A DNA stretch of 64,000 bases from Tillandsia leiboldiana (Eukaryota; Streptophyta; Magnoliopsida; Poales; Bromeliaceae): NCBI GenBank assembly GCA_029204045.2, contig CM055065.1:50462671-50526670 (forward strand). Reading direction: 5' to 3'. Below are positions 1-13,818 of this stretch, one piece after another. The translations under genes and the position numbers were made by a program. Each line of letters starts with the position of its first letter. Position 1 is the stretch's first letter. The notes under the pieces were generated by a model. That model was not told the DNA's origin. It saw only the letters and a list, made by a program, of their open reading frames with translations, and searched no databases.

Positions 1-758
1 AAATAAGTACTGATGTTCTTAATGCAAGTTATATAAAATTTAATAGTTTGTAATTGAGATTTTAAGTTCTAAGCGTGATGACATATTATATTTCTCTAAA
101 TGAATATCATGTTAAATTGTGACTTAAAAATCTAGTTGGGTTGTTGCTTAAAATAACTCTCTTACACTACTAATTTTTAAATTATTTAATATTTTAATAA
201 TCTTTAAACCTTTAAGTTATAAATCACATCCAACGGCCCATTTTTAAAATATATTTAGCTTGATGCTGAAATAAGTTGCACAAAAATAAATTATATAATA
301 CAATTAGTACTATAATTTTTTTTTTTTCTTTTGTAGTTGAAGTCTATTATAAGGTTCTCGAAATTCTAACATATTAAAGTAATAATTTTATTTATCGAGT
401 ATAAAATATATAAATATTATTTTTTAATGGTTTAAAATTTTAAAATAAAATAATTATTTTATATTATTTTATATGGTATCAAAATAAAAAATTTCTAATA
501 TTTTTAAATTTTTTATTTAATTAAATTTTAATTTTAATTTTTTTTAAAAAATATCGAACTCAAAGATTATTCTTTAACAACTTATATTATATTATTTTAT
601 TGTAAATATTCTGCATGCATCTTCAGTGTGCATGAATCTTAATAAATAAAAAAAAGATATACTAAATAAGAAGTTGTTGCACCACAACATGCGTGATGTG
701 ATTGTTTTTATGTGGCTAGTGAGGTGGACCAGGTCCATGGCAACTATTTCTCCAATAC

Positions 759-761
<3 letters not shown>
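1..761. other. AT-rich intergenic DNA, nothing recognised
   Basis: Long A/T runs and short A-rich words with no open frame that resembles a protein, no structural RNA and no clear transposon ends. The predicted frames here are low-complexity Leu/Ser reads of the adjacent GA/CT tract. Confidence 0.6.

Positions 762-810
<49 letters not shown>
762..810. repeat. (GA)n microsatellite upstream of the S40 gene
   Basis: About 24 uninterrupted GA units. A mirror-type (CT)n tract lies 130 bp downstream, so the two could pair as an imperfect hairpin. GA/CT tracts are common in plant promoters and leaders, where BBR/BPC factors bind; a role here is inference. Confidence 0.9.
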
Positions 811-815
<5 letters not shown>

Positions 816-930
816 TGAGGAGAGGCTGAGCCACTCCATGCTTTAATGGCTCCATCTCTATCTATTCTGAGTCTCCCATAACACTTATTAATCCACACAG
901 ATAAAGAGAGAAATATATAGAAAGAAAAAC

Positions 931-938
<8 letters not shown>

Positions 939-971
<33 letters not shown>

Positions 972-1110
972 TGGGTTTCTCAAGGAAGTGACAACAGCTC
1001 TGCAAGTCCAGTTCCGGAAGGGATAAAAGTTGCAGTTCCTCCGTACTCACTTCCTCCAATCCCTTTCCACCACCTTTTTCCCTCCGTGCCCCCCCCCCCC
1101 CCCCCCCCCC
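939..1110. repeat. (CT)n tract (939-969) and 22-base poly-C tract (1089-1110) in the S40 upstream region
   Basis: The CT run lies about 570 bp before the S40 start codon and the pure C run about 430 bp before it. Such pyrimidine runs often sit at plant core promoters or 5'UTRs. I see no convincing TATA box, so the S40 transcription start cannot be placed. More GA tracts lie at 1374-1394 and 1495-1511, closer to the start codon. Confidence 0.75.
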
Positions 1111-1540
1111 TCACACCACACACTCTCTCTCATGCCCAAGACTCTTGGGAGCATATGGTTGGTTCTTGCAGAGTTTTACTTACTCATCTCATCTATCTTC
1201 CTTTTCTGTGGGCTGAGAGAGCCTGAAAACCCAACTCATCAAAGTTGTTTTTTTTTTTTTGCATTTTTTTAATTGTTTTGGGGTTTCTGAAACCCACATC
1301 AAATCATGCATCACAATTGATGTATGTGCACATCTCTTAATTCTCCTTGTTATATCTTAGTGTTGAAGAGAGTGAGAGAGAGAGAGAGAGAGAGGAGATT
1401 ATATGATATTGATGCTAATGTAGATAATCTACTATTTGGAGAGAACCCATGTGAGGAAACCTTCCCGCTTCTTGCTTTTAGATCCACCAAAAAAAGAGAG
1501 AGAGAGAGAGAAATCTTTGAGCTTTTCTTTTGGTTTTGGA

Positions 1541-2068
1541 ATGGCTAGTTGGTATGAGGATGAGGAGGACTTTGAGGAAGATGAGGTGTGGGATGTGGTC
1601 AGAGAGAGGAAAGATGTGAGCCCAAAAGCTAAAAAAGCTAAAGATCTTTCTGCTGCCACCTCTTCTTATTCTTCTTCATCCTCAACCTCTACTAAAAGAT
1701 TTCCCACTTCTTCTAGAATGATCCCAAGGAACAGCAGCAGCAGCAGCACTGGAACTACAAGACAGTCTGCTCCTGTTAACATCCCTGACTGGTCTAAGAT
1801 TTACCAGCTGAAGAACCACCCTTCTTCTCATGATGAGATGACCTACAGCATGAGGGGCTACAACAATGGTGGGGTGCTGGAAGAAGATGATGGTAGTGAG
1901 GGTGAGGAGGAAGACAAAGTCCCCCCACATGAATGGCTTGCCAAGAAGATGGCCAGGACCCAAATCTCATCCTTCTCAGTGTGTGAAGGTGCAGGTAGGA
2001 CACTCAAGGGGAGAGACCTTAGCAAGGTGAGGAATGCTGTTCTCACAAGAACTGGCTTCTTAGAGTAG
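1541..2068 (+). CDS. S40-family senescence regulator (DUF584), 175 aa
   Basis: Single-exon gene. The start at 1541 is chosen because translation then begins MASWYEDEEDF, the usual S40 start; an upstream in-frame ATG at 1436 only adds a low-complexity read of the leader. Visible features: an acidic N-terminus (residues 6-16) leading to EVWDVV, a Lys-rich patch (29-34), two Ser-rich stretches (36-51, 57-69), the core PVNIPDWSKIY (79-88), an acidic loop (114-125), VPPHEWLAKK (127-136), and the conserved C-terminal block SVCEGAGRTLKGRDLSKVRN (146-165) ending in TGFLE. S40/DUF584 proteins are plant-specific, mostly nuclear, and several are induced during leaf senescence or stress. Their biochemical role is not settled. 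Length and motif order are normal and the gene looks intact. The GA/CT-rich leader may influence expression, but no specific element can be assigned. Confidence 0.93.
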   Translation: MASWYEDEEDFEEDEVWDVVRERKDVSPKAKKAKDLSAATSSYSSSSSTSTKRFPTSSRMIPRNSSSSSTGTTRQSAPVNIPDWSKIYQLKNHPSSHDEMTYSMRGYNNGGVLEEDDGSEGEEEDKVPPHEWLAKKMARTQISSFSVCEGAGRTLKGRDLSKVRNAVLTRTGFLE

Positions 2069-3547
2069 TAGTTTTTTAAGCTGTCAGAAGAAGCAGAAGC
2101 TGTTTTCTTTTTTTTTTTTCTTTCTTTTATGCATATGGTTATAACTAATGTGGATTCAGTGCTGCTTTTGGGCTCTCTTTTATTCTATAAATCTTTGTTT
2201 CTTCTTCTTTGTTGTTGTTGTTTGGCCATAGCAGTGCTGAGATTTTGTCTTGTAGAATGGTTAAGAGTTTTCATGGATTAGAGAAATATATATGGTGAGT
2301 AATTATAAGAGTTTCTTTTTTGTATTGTAAGATAGATGGATGTAAGTACCCCCTCCCCTCCCCTCCATTGCTGCTGCTGTTGCTGTTGCCAGGGAGGGGA
2401 ACAAGGAATGAGTCATCCAAGGCTGTGGAATTAAACTAATTTCTCTGCTTCTCCTGCTTCTTCCTTTTTAATACTGTTTTGCCTTGTTCATAGTATTTGA
2501 ACTTATTCTCTGTGAACATTTGCATGTGCCTCCCAGGTTATTTTTCCCTGCCCTCAATAATCAAAGCTGTCTCTTTATCCATTCAAGAATGTTACCCCAT
2601 CATAATATATTATTAATATATCAGTATAATATATATAGCATCTATTTCTAATTATCTTTAAATTAATAAATATTTTAAATTTTAAAAAATTATTATCATT
2701 CTAATTATATATATTTTTTTATCTAAAATATAAAAAATATATATCTTTATATATATATATATATGTCTATAAAGATAGTATTTTGGATAAATCATGAGTG
2801 TACTTTTTTTTCAAATTTTATATTGACTAAAAATTTTAAAAAATTAATTAACACTATTAATCAATTAATTGTGCATAGACAAAATTAACTTACTAATAGA
2901 ATTTATGGACAGATAAATAAAGAGGGAGTTACTGTACTACTATTGGCAAATTCCCTCTCTCTGTCTCTCTCTCTCTCTCTCCTTCTGTTATGGGGTCAAA
3001 GTTGTAGGTGTGGTTGCATCAAGAGCATCCATCAGTAGTTGTTATGCTAATTGCTGCTAATCATAAACTAATACTACAGGCACCCACAAAGAGAGTACCA
3101 AGGAAAAGGACCTCACTACAACAAAGGGAGATGAAAAAAAATAGCAAAATTGCACTGGTAATCCTCAAACTATAGAGTGGCGTGACTATTTGGTTGTCTA
3201 ATTTTAATTTATTATAATTTTTTAATCAAATTTTTTGGATTGGTATAAATAAATTTTGTAATAAAATTTAGTTGATTGAACAATAATTTGTTGATGTGAC
3301 AGTGGTATATTATTATAATAATATAGTAATTGGTATCGATTGTTGAGATAAATAATTAAGATAATATATTATTATTATATCAGTAATATATTAATATTCA
3401 GCTAACTGAATTATGAGATTCTAAAATATTTGAATTAAAAATTATAACAGATTATAATTTGAGAACTAAAAGTGTAATTAAGCATGGAAAAATATTTCCT
3501 CACTTGGGTTTTACTTTATGTGAAGGGTGTTGACAAAGTTAAAATGT
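2069..3547. other. S40 3' flank and AT-rich intergenic DNA
   Basis: Starts with the S40 3'UTR (T-rich, with AATAAA-like words). It then holds a short C-rich stretch at 2348-2366, a TA/AT-rich tract near 2600-2770 and a (CT)n tract at 2957-2982. A stray CACTACAACAAA word at 3114 resembles the end of the CACTA miniature family seen elsewhere in the window, but no partner end was found. No gene seen. Confidence 0.5.
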
Positions 3548-3795
3548 CACTATAATATAATTAAATTATAATATTATATTTTTATGACACTGTTATACAA
3601 GTATTTTATTTATATTTAAAATTAAATTATAAAAATATATTTTTAGGACGTATTATAATAATATATTATTATATATTTTAGAAATTACATATATAATGAT
3701 ACCAATAATAAGTATCGTTAGTTTTGTTAGTAATATTTTTTTAAAAAATTTAAAAATATTTAAAAATATTGCTATAATATAATTTTATTGTAGTG
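3548..3795. mobile_element. Decayed miniature CACTA-type element
   Basis: Begins CACTATAA and ends with TTGTAGTG. The interior follows the order seen in the intact copies at 12058, 14284 and 45538: a GACAC word, an ATACAAGT word, AT-rich middle, then the GCTATA and ATAATTTT words before the terminus. The 3-bp flanks do not match (TGT, GTA), so this is an old copy or the left end is misplaced. Confidence 0.45.
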
Positions 3796-4334
3796 GTATA
3801 ATCCTCGACTTTACACTTTAATCATGTTTGGTTGGTTTTGTGGGACTAGAGGTCATGTTCTACCTGAAAGCAACCACTGCAGAGATAGACCCACCAACCA
3901 ATGCCCTCCCCCACAATCTAAGTAGTAGCTGGTTGCTACTGTTTGTATGGGCCTTTTTAGTCCCACATATCACAAAGATTGGACATTTTGGAGCTCTTTT
4001 TCTCTTGGTTGGATTCTTTTAGAGGGGATGGGCTAGGGTTGTATAGTAATAGATTGCACCAAAGCGTGGCTTTAGGTTTAGTGCTCAAGCACCTAACTTT
4101 TCTATCTAATCCTACCCACCTTATCAGAAGCTACTCAAATCCCACTTCAGATAAAATGTAGTACAAGATTATTGGGATGATCGTGAAGGGTGTAGTACAT
4201 GTTATACTGGTATTAGGATTACCATCTAATAAAAACAAAAAAATATTGCCTGCACCTGGCACTACACCATGGTGTCCCTACGCATAGCATCCACCGCAGT
4301 TGATATTTGATAATTAATGTTACCACATATAGCT

Positions 4335-4536
4335 TGTTACCACATAAAGCTCATATTTAATTTGTATAGTTTATTAGTTTTCATATTCATTGTAATTGCA
4401 TATTTTCATATTCATTGTATTTCTTTAATTAGATTGCACGGCTGTAAAAGGAAAGAGATGAGCATTGTATATGTACCTATAAATTGAATAAGAAGTAAAG
4501 AAGAGACGATCATCTTTTTCAATCAATATTCTATCA
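4335..4536 (+). repeat. 5' LTR of the copia element
   Basis: Runs from TGTTACCACATA to TATTCTATCA. It contains a TATA-like CTATAAATTG word near 4480 and an AATAAG word shortly after, which are plausible promoter and polyadenylation signals. Matches the 3' LTR at 200 of 202 positions. Confidence 0.95.
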
Positions 4537-4548
4537 TGGTATCGGAGC
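4537..4548 (+). other. Primer-binding site, initiator tRNA-Met type
   Basis: TGGTATCGGAGC starts directly after the 5' LTR. It is the usual plant copia primer-binding word, complementary to the 3' end of initiator tRNA-Met, with one change from TGGTATCAGAGC. Confidence 0.93.
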
Positions 4549-4781
4549 TCTGGTTTTAGAAATTTTTTTTTTGGTTTGTTTGGATTGTTCTGCTACTCTC
4601 TTTGGATCAGATATTCTGAAACAAACAGTGAGCCGCAGCGAAGTGGTGGCGGATCTGTGCAAGGGTGCAGTACCTTTACGTTTTGGAATTTGGCGTGGAA
4701 AGGTAGCTCACGATTTCGGTAAAATTTCAGCTTTTTTTGGTGATTTTTTTTCTTGGTGCGAACTATTCTTATTTCTTTGCA

Positions 4782-7700
4782 ATGGCGAGTAGCACTCATG
4801 AATTTTGTGTTAAGTTTACCGGAAAAAATTATACCGCATGAGAGTTTCAATTTCAATTGTTTGTCACTGGAAAGGAGTTATGGGGACATATTAATGGCAC
4901 TGTTCCAGCTCCTACGGATGCCACACAATTGTCTCAATGGAAAGTCAAAGATGCTAGGGTGATGTTTTGGATTATTGGGTCATGTGATTCTCAAATTATT
5001 CTTAATTTACGTCCATATAAAACTGCTAAAGACATGTGGGCATATTTAAAAAAAGTTTACAATCAAACACATTCTGCAAGAAGGTTTCAATTGGAGTGCG
5101 AGATTGCAAATTACACTCAGGGAGGATTATTTATTCAAGATTATTTTTCCGGTTTTCAACAATTATGGATTGAATTTTCTGATATTATTTGTGTTACCGT
5201 GTCGAAAGATTCTCTCCATGATGTAATGGCTGTTTATGAGGTTAGCAAGCGCGATCAATTTTTGATGAAATTGCGATCAGATTTTGAGAACGTTCGTTCT
5301 AATTTGATGAGTCGTCATCCTCCTCCTTCATTGGATATATGTTTTGGTGAATTACTTCGTGAAGAACAACGTCTTTTTACCCAAGCCACTCTGGAACAAG
5401 AAAGGTTGACTACAACACCTATGGCATTTGTGGCTCAAGGAAAAGGCAAAGGCAGGGATATGAGTAAAGTTCAGTGCTTTAGTTGCAAGAATTATGGTCA
5501 CATTGCTGCAAACTGTGCTAAGAAATTTTGCAATTACTGTAAAAAGCCTGGACATATCATCAAAGATTGTTCAATTCGGCCCCAAAATCGTCAGACTGCA
5601 TTTCAAGCTTCTACTACTAATCCTTTTACAGGTCAAATTCCAGCTGGAACCTCAACAGCAGTCAATCACAATGCTGAGCAAACAGTCCTCACTCCTGAAA
5701 TGGTGCAACAAATGATTATTTCGGCTTTTTCAGCTCTAGGACTTCACGGTAATGGTAATTCTCCATCTAAATCTTGGCTTATTGATTCTGCCGCATCAAA
5801 TCATATGACTGGCTCGGTGGCTTTGCTTAAAAATGTCCGCGCATATCGTGGTTCAGAACATGTCCAGGTTGCTAATGGACACACCTTACCTATTACTGCT
5901 GTAGGAGATATTACTCCAACTCTCAACAATGCTTTTGTATCACCTGGACTCTCTAATAATCTTCTATCAGTTGAACAATTAGTAGAAAATAACTATGATG
6001 TACATTTTTCTCGTGGTGGTTGTTGTGTGCAGGATCAGGTGTCGGGGACGGTGATTGCGAAGGGGCCTAAAGTAGGACGACTGTTTCCACTCAAACTTTC
6101 CATTCCTAATCATGTTGCTTTGACTTCTTCTACTATTATCAATAAAAGTGAAAGGTGGCATAAACGTTTGGGACACCCCAATTCTGATATTTTGTCTTAT
6201 TTATTGACTTCTGGTTTATTGGGCAATAAAGATAAATTTTGTTCTTCTCGTGCTTCCTTTGATTGTTCTACTTGTAAGTTAGGAAAAAGTAAACTGCTTC
6301 CATTTTCTATTGTTGGTAGTCATGCGAAAAATTATTTTGATATTATTCATACTGATGTGTGGGGAATTGCACCTGTTATTTCTCATGGTCAGTATAAATA
6401 TTTTGTAACATTTATTGATGACTATAGTCGGTTTACTTGGATTTATTTTCTCCGTTCTAAATCTGAAGTTTTTTTAACTTTTAAATCCTTCCTAGTGTAT
6501 GTCGAAACTCAATTTTCTGCTACTGTTAAGATTCTTCGATCTGATTCTGGTGGAGAATACATGACTAATGCATTTCATGATTTTCTGAATCAAAAAGGCA
6601 TTTTGTCACAGCGTTCATGTCCATATACGCCTCAACAAAATGGTGTGGCCGAACGAAAGAACCGTCATCTCTTAGAGGTGGCTCGGACATTGTTACTCGA
6701 ATCTTCTGTTCCGCCTATTTTTTGGGTAGAATCATTATCTACAACAGTTTATCTTATTAATCGACTGCCTTCTCGAACTCTTAATCTTGACTCTCCTTAT
6801 TTTCGCCTTCATCATCAGCATCCTCCCTATCGACATTTGCATACTTTTGGTTGTGTGTGTTTTGTTCATTTGCCTCCTCATGAACGCCATAAGCTTTATG
6901 CTCAATCTGTGAAATGTGCTTTTTTGGGATATAGTACTAATCATAAGGGGTTTGTTTGCTATGATCCTTCTTTAAAGAGGCTTCGTGTTTCTCGAAATGT
7001 TGTTTTCTTTGAAAATCAACATTTCTTTCCAACTCATGTTAGCTCATCCCCTGAAGTCGCTATTCTTCCTACTTTTGATGACACTCGACGTCGTGCACTG
7101 CAGCCCCTTCCCGAGCCAGATCCGCCATCTGCTCCTGCCCCACCTTTACCGAGGCGATCTACCCGAGTTTCTCGTCCTCCTCCTCGGTATGACTCTTATC
7201 ATACATCATTTTCTGCTGCTTTGTCCTTCATTTCGGTTCCATCTTCTTACTCAGAAGCAGTGAAGCATGAGTGTTGGCAGCGGGCAATGCAGGAGGAATT
7301 TCGTGCTCTTCAGGAAAATCAGACTTGGGACATTGTTAAATGTCCACCTCATGTTAAGCCCATTGGTTGTAAATGGGTTTATTCAATAAAGCTTCGCTCT
7401 GATGGGTCCCTCGATCGCTATAAAGCAAGATTGGTTGACTTAGGCAACCGACAAGAGTATGGGATAAACTATCATGAAACATTTGCTCCTGTAGCCAAAA
7501 TGACTACGGTCCGTACAGTTCTTGCTATTGCCGCCTCACAGGGCTGGCCGCTTCAACAGTTGGATGTCAAAAATGCTTTTCTCCATGGTGATCTCAATGA
7601 AGATATATACATGACACCTCCTCCTGGTTTGTTTTCCTCTTCTACAATGGAAGTTTGCAAATTGAATCGTTCATTATATGGCTTAAAACAAGCTCCTCGA

Positions 7701-8771
7701 GCGTGGTTTGAGAAGTTTCGCTCTATTTTGCTTCAGTTTAAGCTTGTCCAAAGCCAATATGACTCTTCCTTGTTTCTTCGAAAATCAACTACAGGAGTTG
7801 TTCTTCTTTTGGTGTATGTTGATGATATTGTTATCACTGGGACAGATTCTTTATTGATTACTCAGCTTAAGCAATATCTTCAAAACTCTTTTCATATGAA
7901 GGATCTTGGTCATCTTACATATTTCTTAGGTTTGGAAGTTCAAACTGATTCTTCGGGCATATTCTTACATCAACATAAATATATTCAGGATTTGATTGCT
8001 TTGGCTGGTCTTCAAGATTCTTCATCTGTTGATACACCTCTAGAAATGAATGTTAAGTATTATGCTGATGAGGGGGAGCTACTTTCTGATCCTTTGTTGT
8101 ATCGCCAATTAGTGGGTAGCCTCAACTACCTGACTATTACTCGGCCTGATATCTCTTTTGCTGTACAGCAAGTTAGTCAATTTATGCACTCTCCACGGCA
8201 TCTACACTTGGCAGCTGTTCGTCGCATCATTCGATATCTTCATGGCTCTCCTTGTCAAGGTTTATTTTTTCCTGCTAAATCTCCTGTGCATCTTATTGCT
8301 TTTAGTGATGCTGATTGGGCGGGATGTCCCAATACACGTCGCTCTGTCACTGGTTGGTGCATGTTTCTTGGGGACTCTTTGATCTCATGGAAGAGTAAGA
8401 AACAAGACCGTGTGTCTAAATCTTCCACGGAGTCTGAATATCGCGCTATGTCTGCTGCATGCTCTGAGATTACTTGGCTTCGAGGTTTGTTGACTGAGCT
8501 TGGATTTCCACAGCATGATCCTACTCCACTTCATGCCGATAACACAAGTGCTGTTCAAATTGCCACTAATCCAGTATACCATGAGCGCACTAAGCATATT
8601 GAAGTAGACTGTCATTATATTCGAGAAGCTGTGGATACTCGTGTCATTTCTCTTCCACATGTTTCCACATCCTTACAATTAGCCGATGTGTTTACCAAGT
8701 CTCTCAGTCGCCAGCGCCATCAATTTCTCGTTGGCAAATTGATGCTTCTTGATCACCCAGCATCAATTTGA
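4782..8771 (+). pseudogene. copia gag-pol polyprotein, interrupted by one early stop codon
   Basis: The natural gag start at 4782 opens a typical copia gag N-terminus, but codon 20 (4839-4841) is TGA. The same frame is then open from 4842 to the stop at 8769-8771. Domains in order: gag (UBN2-like) to about 5400; two CCHC zinc knuckles (about 5474-5571); aspartic protease with the IDSAAS active-site word near 5785, where the third residue is Ala rather than the usual Gly; integrase zinc-binding HxxxH and the D, D, E residues between about 6145 and 6660; reverse transcriptase with YVDD at 7815-7826; and RNase H from about 8290. No other frameshift or stop is visible, so a single substitution may be the only lesion. 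It could still act in trans or make pol proteins from an internal ATG, which is unproven. Confidence 0.92.
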
Positions 8772-8778
8772 GGGGGGA
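8770..8778 (+). other. Polypurine tract of the copia element
   Basis: GAGGGGGGA lies immediately before the 3' LTR and overlaps the gag-pol stop codon. This is the normal place for plus-strand priming. Confidence 0.9.
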
Positions 8779-8980
8779 TGTTACCACATAAAGCTCATAT
8801 TTAATTTGTATAGTTTATTAGTTTCCATATTCATTGTAATTGCATATTTCCATATTCATTGTATTTCTTTAATTAGATTGCACGGCTGTAAAAGGAAAGA
8901 GATGAGCATTGTATATGTACCTATAAATTGAATAAGAAGTAAAGAAGAGACGATCATCTTTTTCAATCAATATTCTATCA
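8779..8980 (+). repeat. 3' LTR of the copia element
   Basis: 202 bp, TG to CA, followed directly by the ATTAA target-site copy. Two differences from the 5' LTR. Confidence 0.95.
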
Positions 8981-8985
8981 ATTAA

Positions 8986-9545
8986 TATCTTAAATTTGAA
9001 GTCTAATTTAATAAAATATGATCTACAATACCTTGAAAAATGCTGTAAATTTTAAAGCTTACAATCTAAATATCAAGTAGTCCCAGAAGATACAACAATA
9101 TTAATTATAAGATATTATTCAATGCTAAGAATTAATGTTCCAAGTTCATGATTTATAATGTTTTCCTTTTTGTTTTAACTGAGTCATAAAATACATTTAA
9201 TAAATTAGATTATGATTTTGAGGTCTTGTGATATAAAACTGTAAAATTATATGAAACAATCGTTGTACTTTAAAAGTTTCAGTTTTTAAAAATCGTTGTA
9301 TTTTAAAAGCTTAAGTTTTTAGAGAATGATATTTTTAATATTTCAACACTTAATTTTCCTCACATCTTGACTGTTATTTTTTATACGCCCAAGACATAAA
9401 TTTTAATTAAATAGAAAAAATTAATTATACTAGGAATCTGACGGAACTCAAATTCAGGATCTTGTACTTTTATAATATATGAAATTATACGAAACAATCG
9501 TTGTACTTGAACAGTATTTTTAATATTTCAACAGTTCAGGAATGC
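8986..9545. other. AT-rich intergenic DNA
   Basis: No gene or element ends recognised. A roughly 20-base phrase around ATGAAACAATCGTTG occurs twice (near 9252 and 9490), suggesting an old short duplication. Confidence 0.5.
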
Positions 9546-10070
9546 TGTGACACTCCAATAGTCCACATCGGATGGGAGTGTGGATGTCTTTGGATATATA
9601 TAAGACATAGACACTAGTAATAATAACTGGACTTAAGTATTTTATGCCGTAGTTTTGGCCTAACGAATTATTATTGCTAGTAGTCCGGGTCGTTACATTT
9701 AGTATTAGAGCCAATAACCAGTCGGAAGTGTGTGATCGATGAATCTCGGCTGAGTCTGGATCTAGATGACACGGCTAACGAGATAAGTCTCACATCGTCT
9801 GGTGATTTTGGACTACTGTGTGTGTATTTGGGCTTTGGACTGACAAGGACGTCAAGCATAAACGGAGGGAGTCTGTGACACCCCAATACTCTCACATCGG
9901 ATGGAAGTGTGGATGTGGGGGGAGTCTGTAACACTCCAATAGTGATGGAAGTGTGGATGTCTTTGGGTATATATAAGACATAGATACTAGTAATAATAAC
10001 TGAATTTTAGTATTTTGGACCGTAGTTTGGACACAACGAGTTATTATTGGTAGTAGTCCGGGTCGTCACA
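9546..10070 (+). mobile_element. TRIM (miniature LTR retrotransposon), with an extra partial LTR
   Basis: The 5' LTR spans 9546-9697 (TGTGACACTCC to GTCGTTACA) and contains the TATA-like word GATATATATAAG. A primer-site-like word TATTAGAGCC follows it at about 9703. The 3' LTR spans 9927-10070 and ends GTCGTCACA. A truncated third LTR start lies at 9874-9926. Both 3' starts follow purine-rich words (GGAGGGAGTC, GGGGGGAGTC). The internal part has no coding capacity, which defines a TRIM. The flanks (AATGC and AGTAC) match poorly as a target duplication, so it is old. Confidence 0.8.
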
Positions 10071-10410
10071 AGTACCGTGCATGAAATGTATGGATACACC
10101 AGGTACACGCAATAATTTTTTGATTGAAAAGCAAATGACTATTATTCTAAAAAGAAATGCCTTTTAGGCTCTTCAGGGGATTAGTGTTTGATAGCTATAT
10201 ATATAAGTGATTTTCATTAAAAAAGTGATTAGTCTACTAAAATTAAGTTGATTGCTGTACTTGTTGACATCATGTTAATACCAAGATAGCTAATTAAAAA
10301 TATTAGCTTGAGGTGACTGCTAGTTTTTTTAATGTCCTAATTAATTACCAGAAATTAGTGCCAACCGAAAAGCTCACTTAAGGAGGTACTTTTATTTAAA
10401 AAAATATCCG

Positions 10411-10444
10411 CCCCCGCCCCCCCCCCCCCCCCCCCCCCCCCCCC

Positions 10445-10499
<55 letters not shown>

Positions 10500-10502
10500 T
10501 CT
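10411..10502. repeat. Poly-C tract joined to a (CT)n tract
   Basis: About 36 bases of C with one G (10411-10446), then about 28 CT units to 10502. The C run length may be unreliable in assembly. Confidence 0.85.
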
Positions 10503-10934
10503 AATATCATAGTATTGGTGTTTATTGGGCCTTTGGATGATGATAAAATTAATTGGTGCTTGTCACTATGTTATCGGTGCTTGTCGGTTTTCGGCCATTG
10601 GATAAGAATTTATACTGATAGAATAATAGTGATTCTATATGATTAAGTGAGTAATTAGTATAATAGTATAATTTAAAAAGTTCAATTGGTCAAAGGGATA
10701 TATATACATAATTAAGTTACTATGCTATCGATAATACTAAATTCTTGGCGTTATTAGTTTTTTGATCATTGGATGAAGAGATGTACGGTTAGTATGATAA
10801 TGAATTATTTGGATTTAGTAAGTGGTTAGAAAATAGTATGACCTAAGTGATAGAAATGATCAAAGGAGTTGATCTAATGGTGAAAAACTTAGTAGTACCA
10901 AGTACTTGGTGCTATCGATAATATAGTAGCATGA

Positions 10935-10938
<4 letters not shown>
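10503..10938. repeat. Decayed copies of the GCTATCGATAG hairpin family
   Basis: 10713-10938 has family words at both ends in inverted order (GCTATCGATAATAC near 10720 and TTGGTGCTATCGATAATA near 10908) and interior words shared with the intact hairpin at 11191-11432, such as the CATTGGATGAAGAG phrase. 10503-10712 holds more distant fragments. No coding sequence. Confidence 0.6.
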
Positions 10939-10980
<42 letters not shown>

Positions 10981-10983
<3 letters not shown>

Positions 10984-11136
10984 GCTTTGCTAGGTGTACA
11001 TCCTACACCCCACCCTATCCTGGGGTGAGGCTTCTTTCACTGGTCACATCGAAGTGACCAGTGAAAGAAGCCCCACCCCAGAATGGGGTGGGGTGTAAAA
11101 AATGTACACCTCTCTTGGGGTGTACACTTATATATA

Positions 11137-11138
<2 letters not shown>
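10981..11138. mobile_element. Hairpin MITE, 'TGTACACCCC' family, between TA tracts
   Basis: A near-perfect stem pairs the arm containing GGCTTCTTTCACTGGTCAC with the arm containing GTGACCAGTGAAAGAAGCC around the loop ATCGA (about 11029-11071). Outer parts also pair (TACACCCCACCC with GGGTGGGGTGTA type words). TA runs abut both ends. Relatives lie at 27809-27980 and 51719-51868, and a split copy at 39383-39512 plus 49196-49312. Confidence 0.8.
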
Positions 11139-11764
<626 letters not shown>

Positions 11765-11974
11765 ATATATATTGAGAATTAAACTCTCTATCTTGGTTAG
11801 AAAAATTTTTAAACTATTTAAAATAAGATTTATATTTTCGATTTTGATTACAAGATTTATATTATAACCTTTTAAAGAATATTCATTTTTAGTTATTTAT
11901 TTTTGTGTCCATTAATTATATAGTAGACTAGGTATATATATATATAAATATAATTGATTTTCTATATTTTTAAA

Positions 11975-13818
<1,844 letters not shown>

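Larger units (their letters stand above)
4318..8980 (+). mobile_element. Ty1/copia LTR retrotransposon, nearly complete, defective gag
   Basis: Identical 5-bp direct repeats ATTAA flank it (4313-4317, 8981-8985). The order is 5' LTR, primer-binding site, gag-pol frame, purine tract and 3' LTR. The 202-bp LTRs differ at only two positions (C in the 3' copy for T in the 5' copy), which implies a recent insertion. A 17-bp partial copy of the LTR start (4318-4334) precedes the full 5' LTR. Integrase before reverse transcriptase places it in copia. The short LTRs fit the Ale or Ivana type lineages, but I cannot decide between them. Confidence 0.96.

Noticed and set aside
592..1272. Leu/Ser- or Arg/Glu-rich frames near 592-1272
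   Set aside because: Artefacts of (GA)n, (CT)n and poly-C tracts upstream of the S40 gene; no conserved protein signal.
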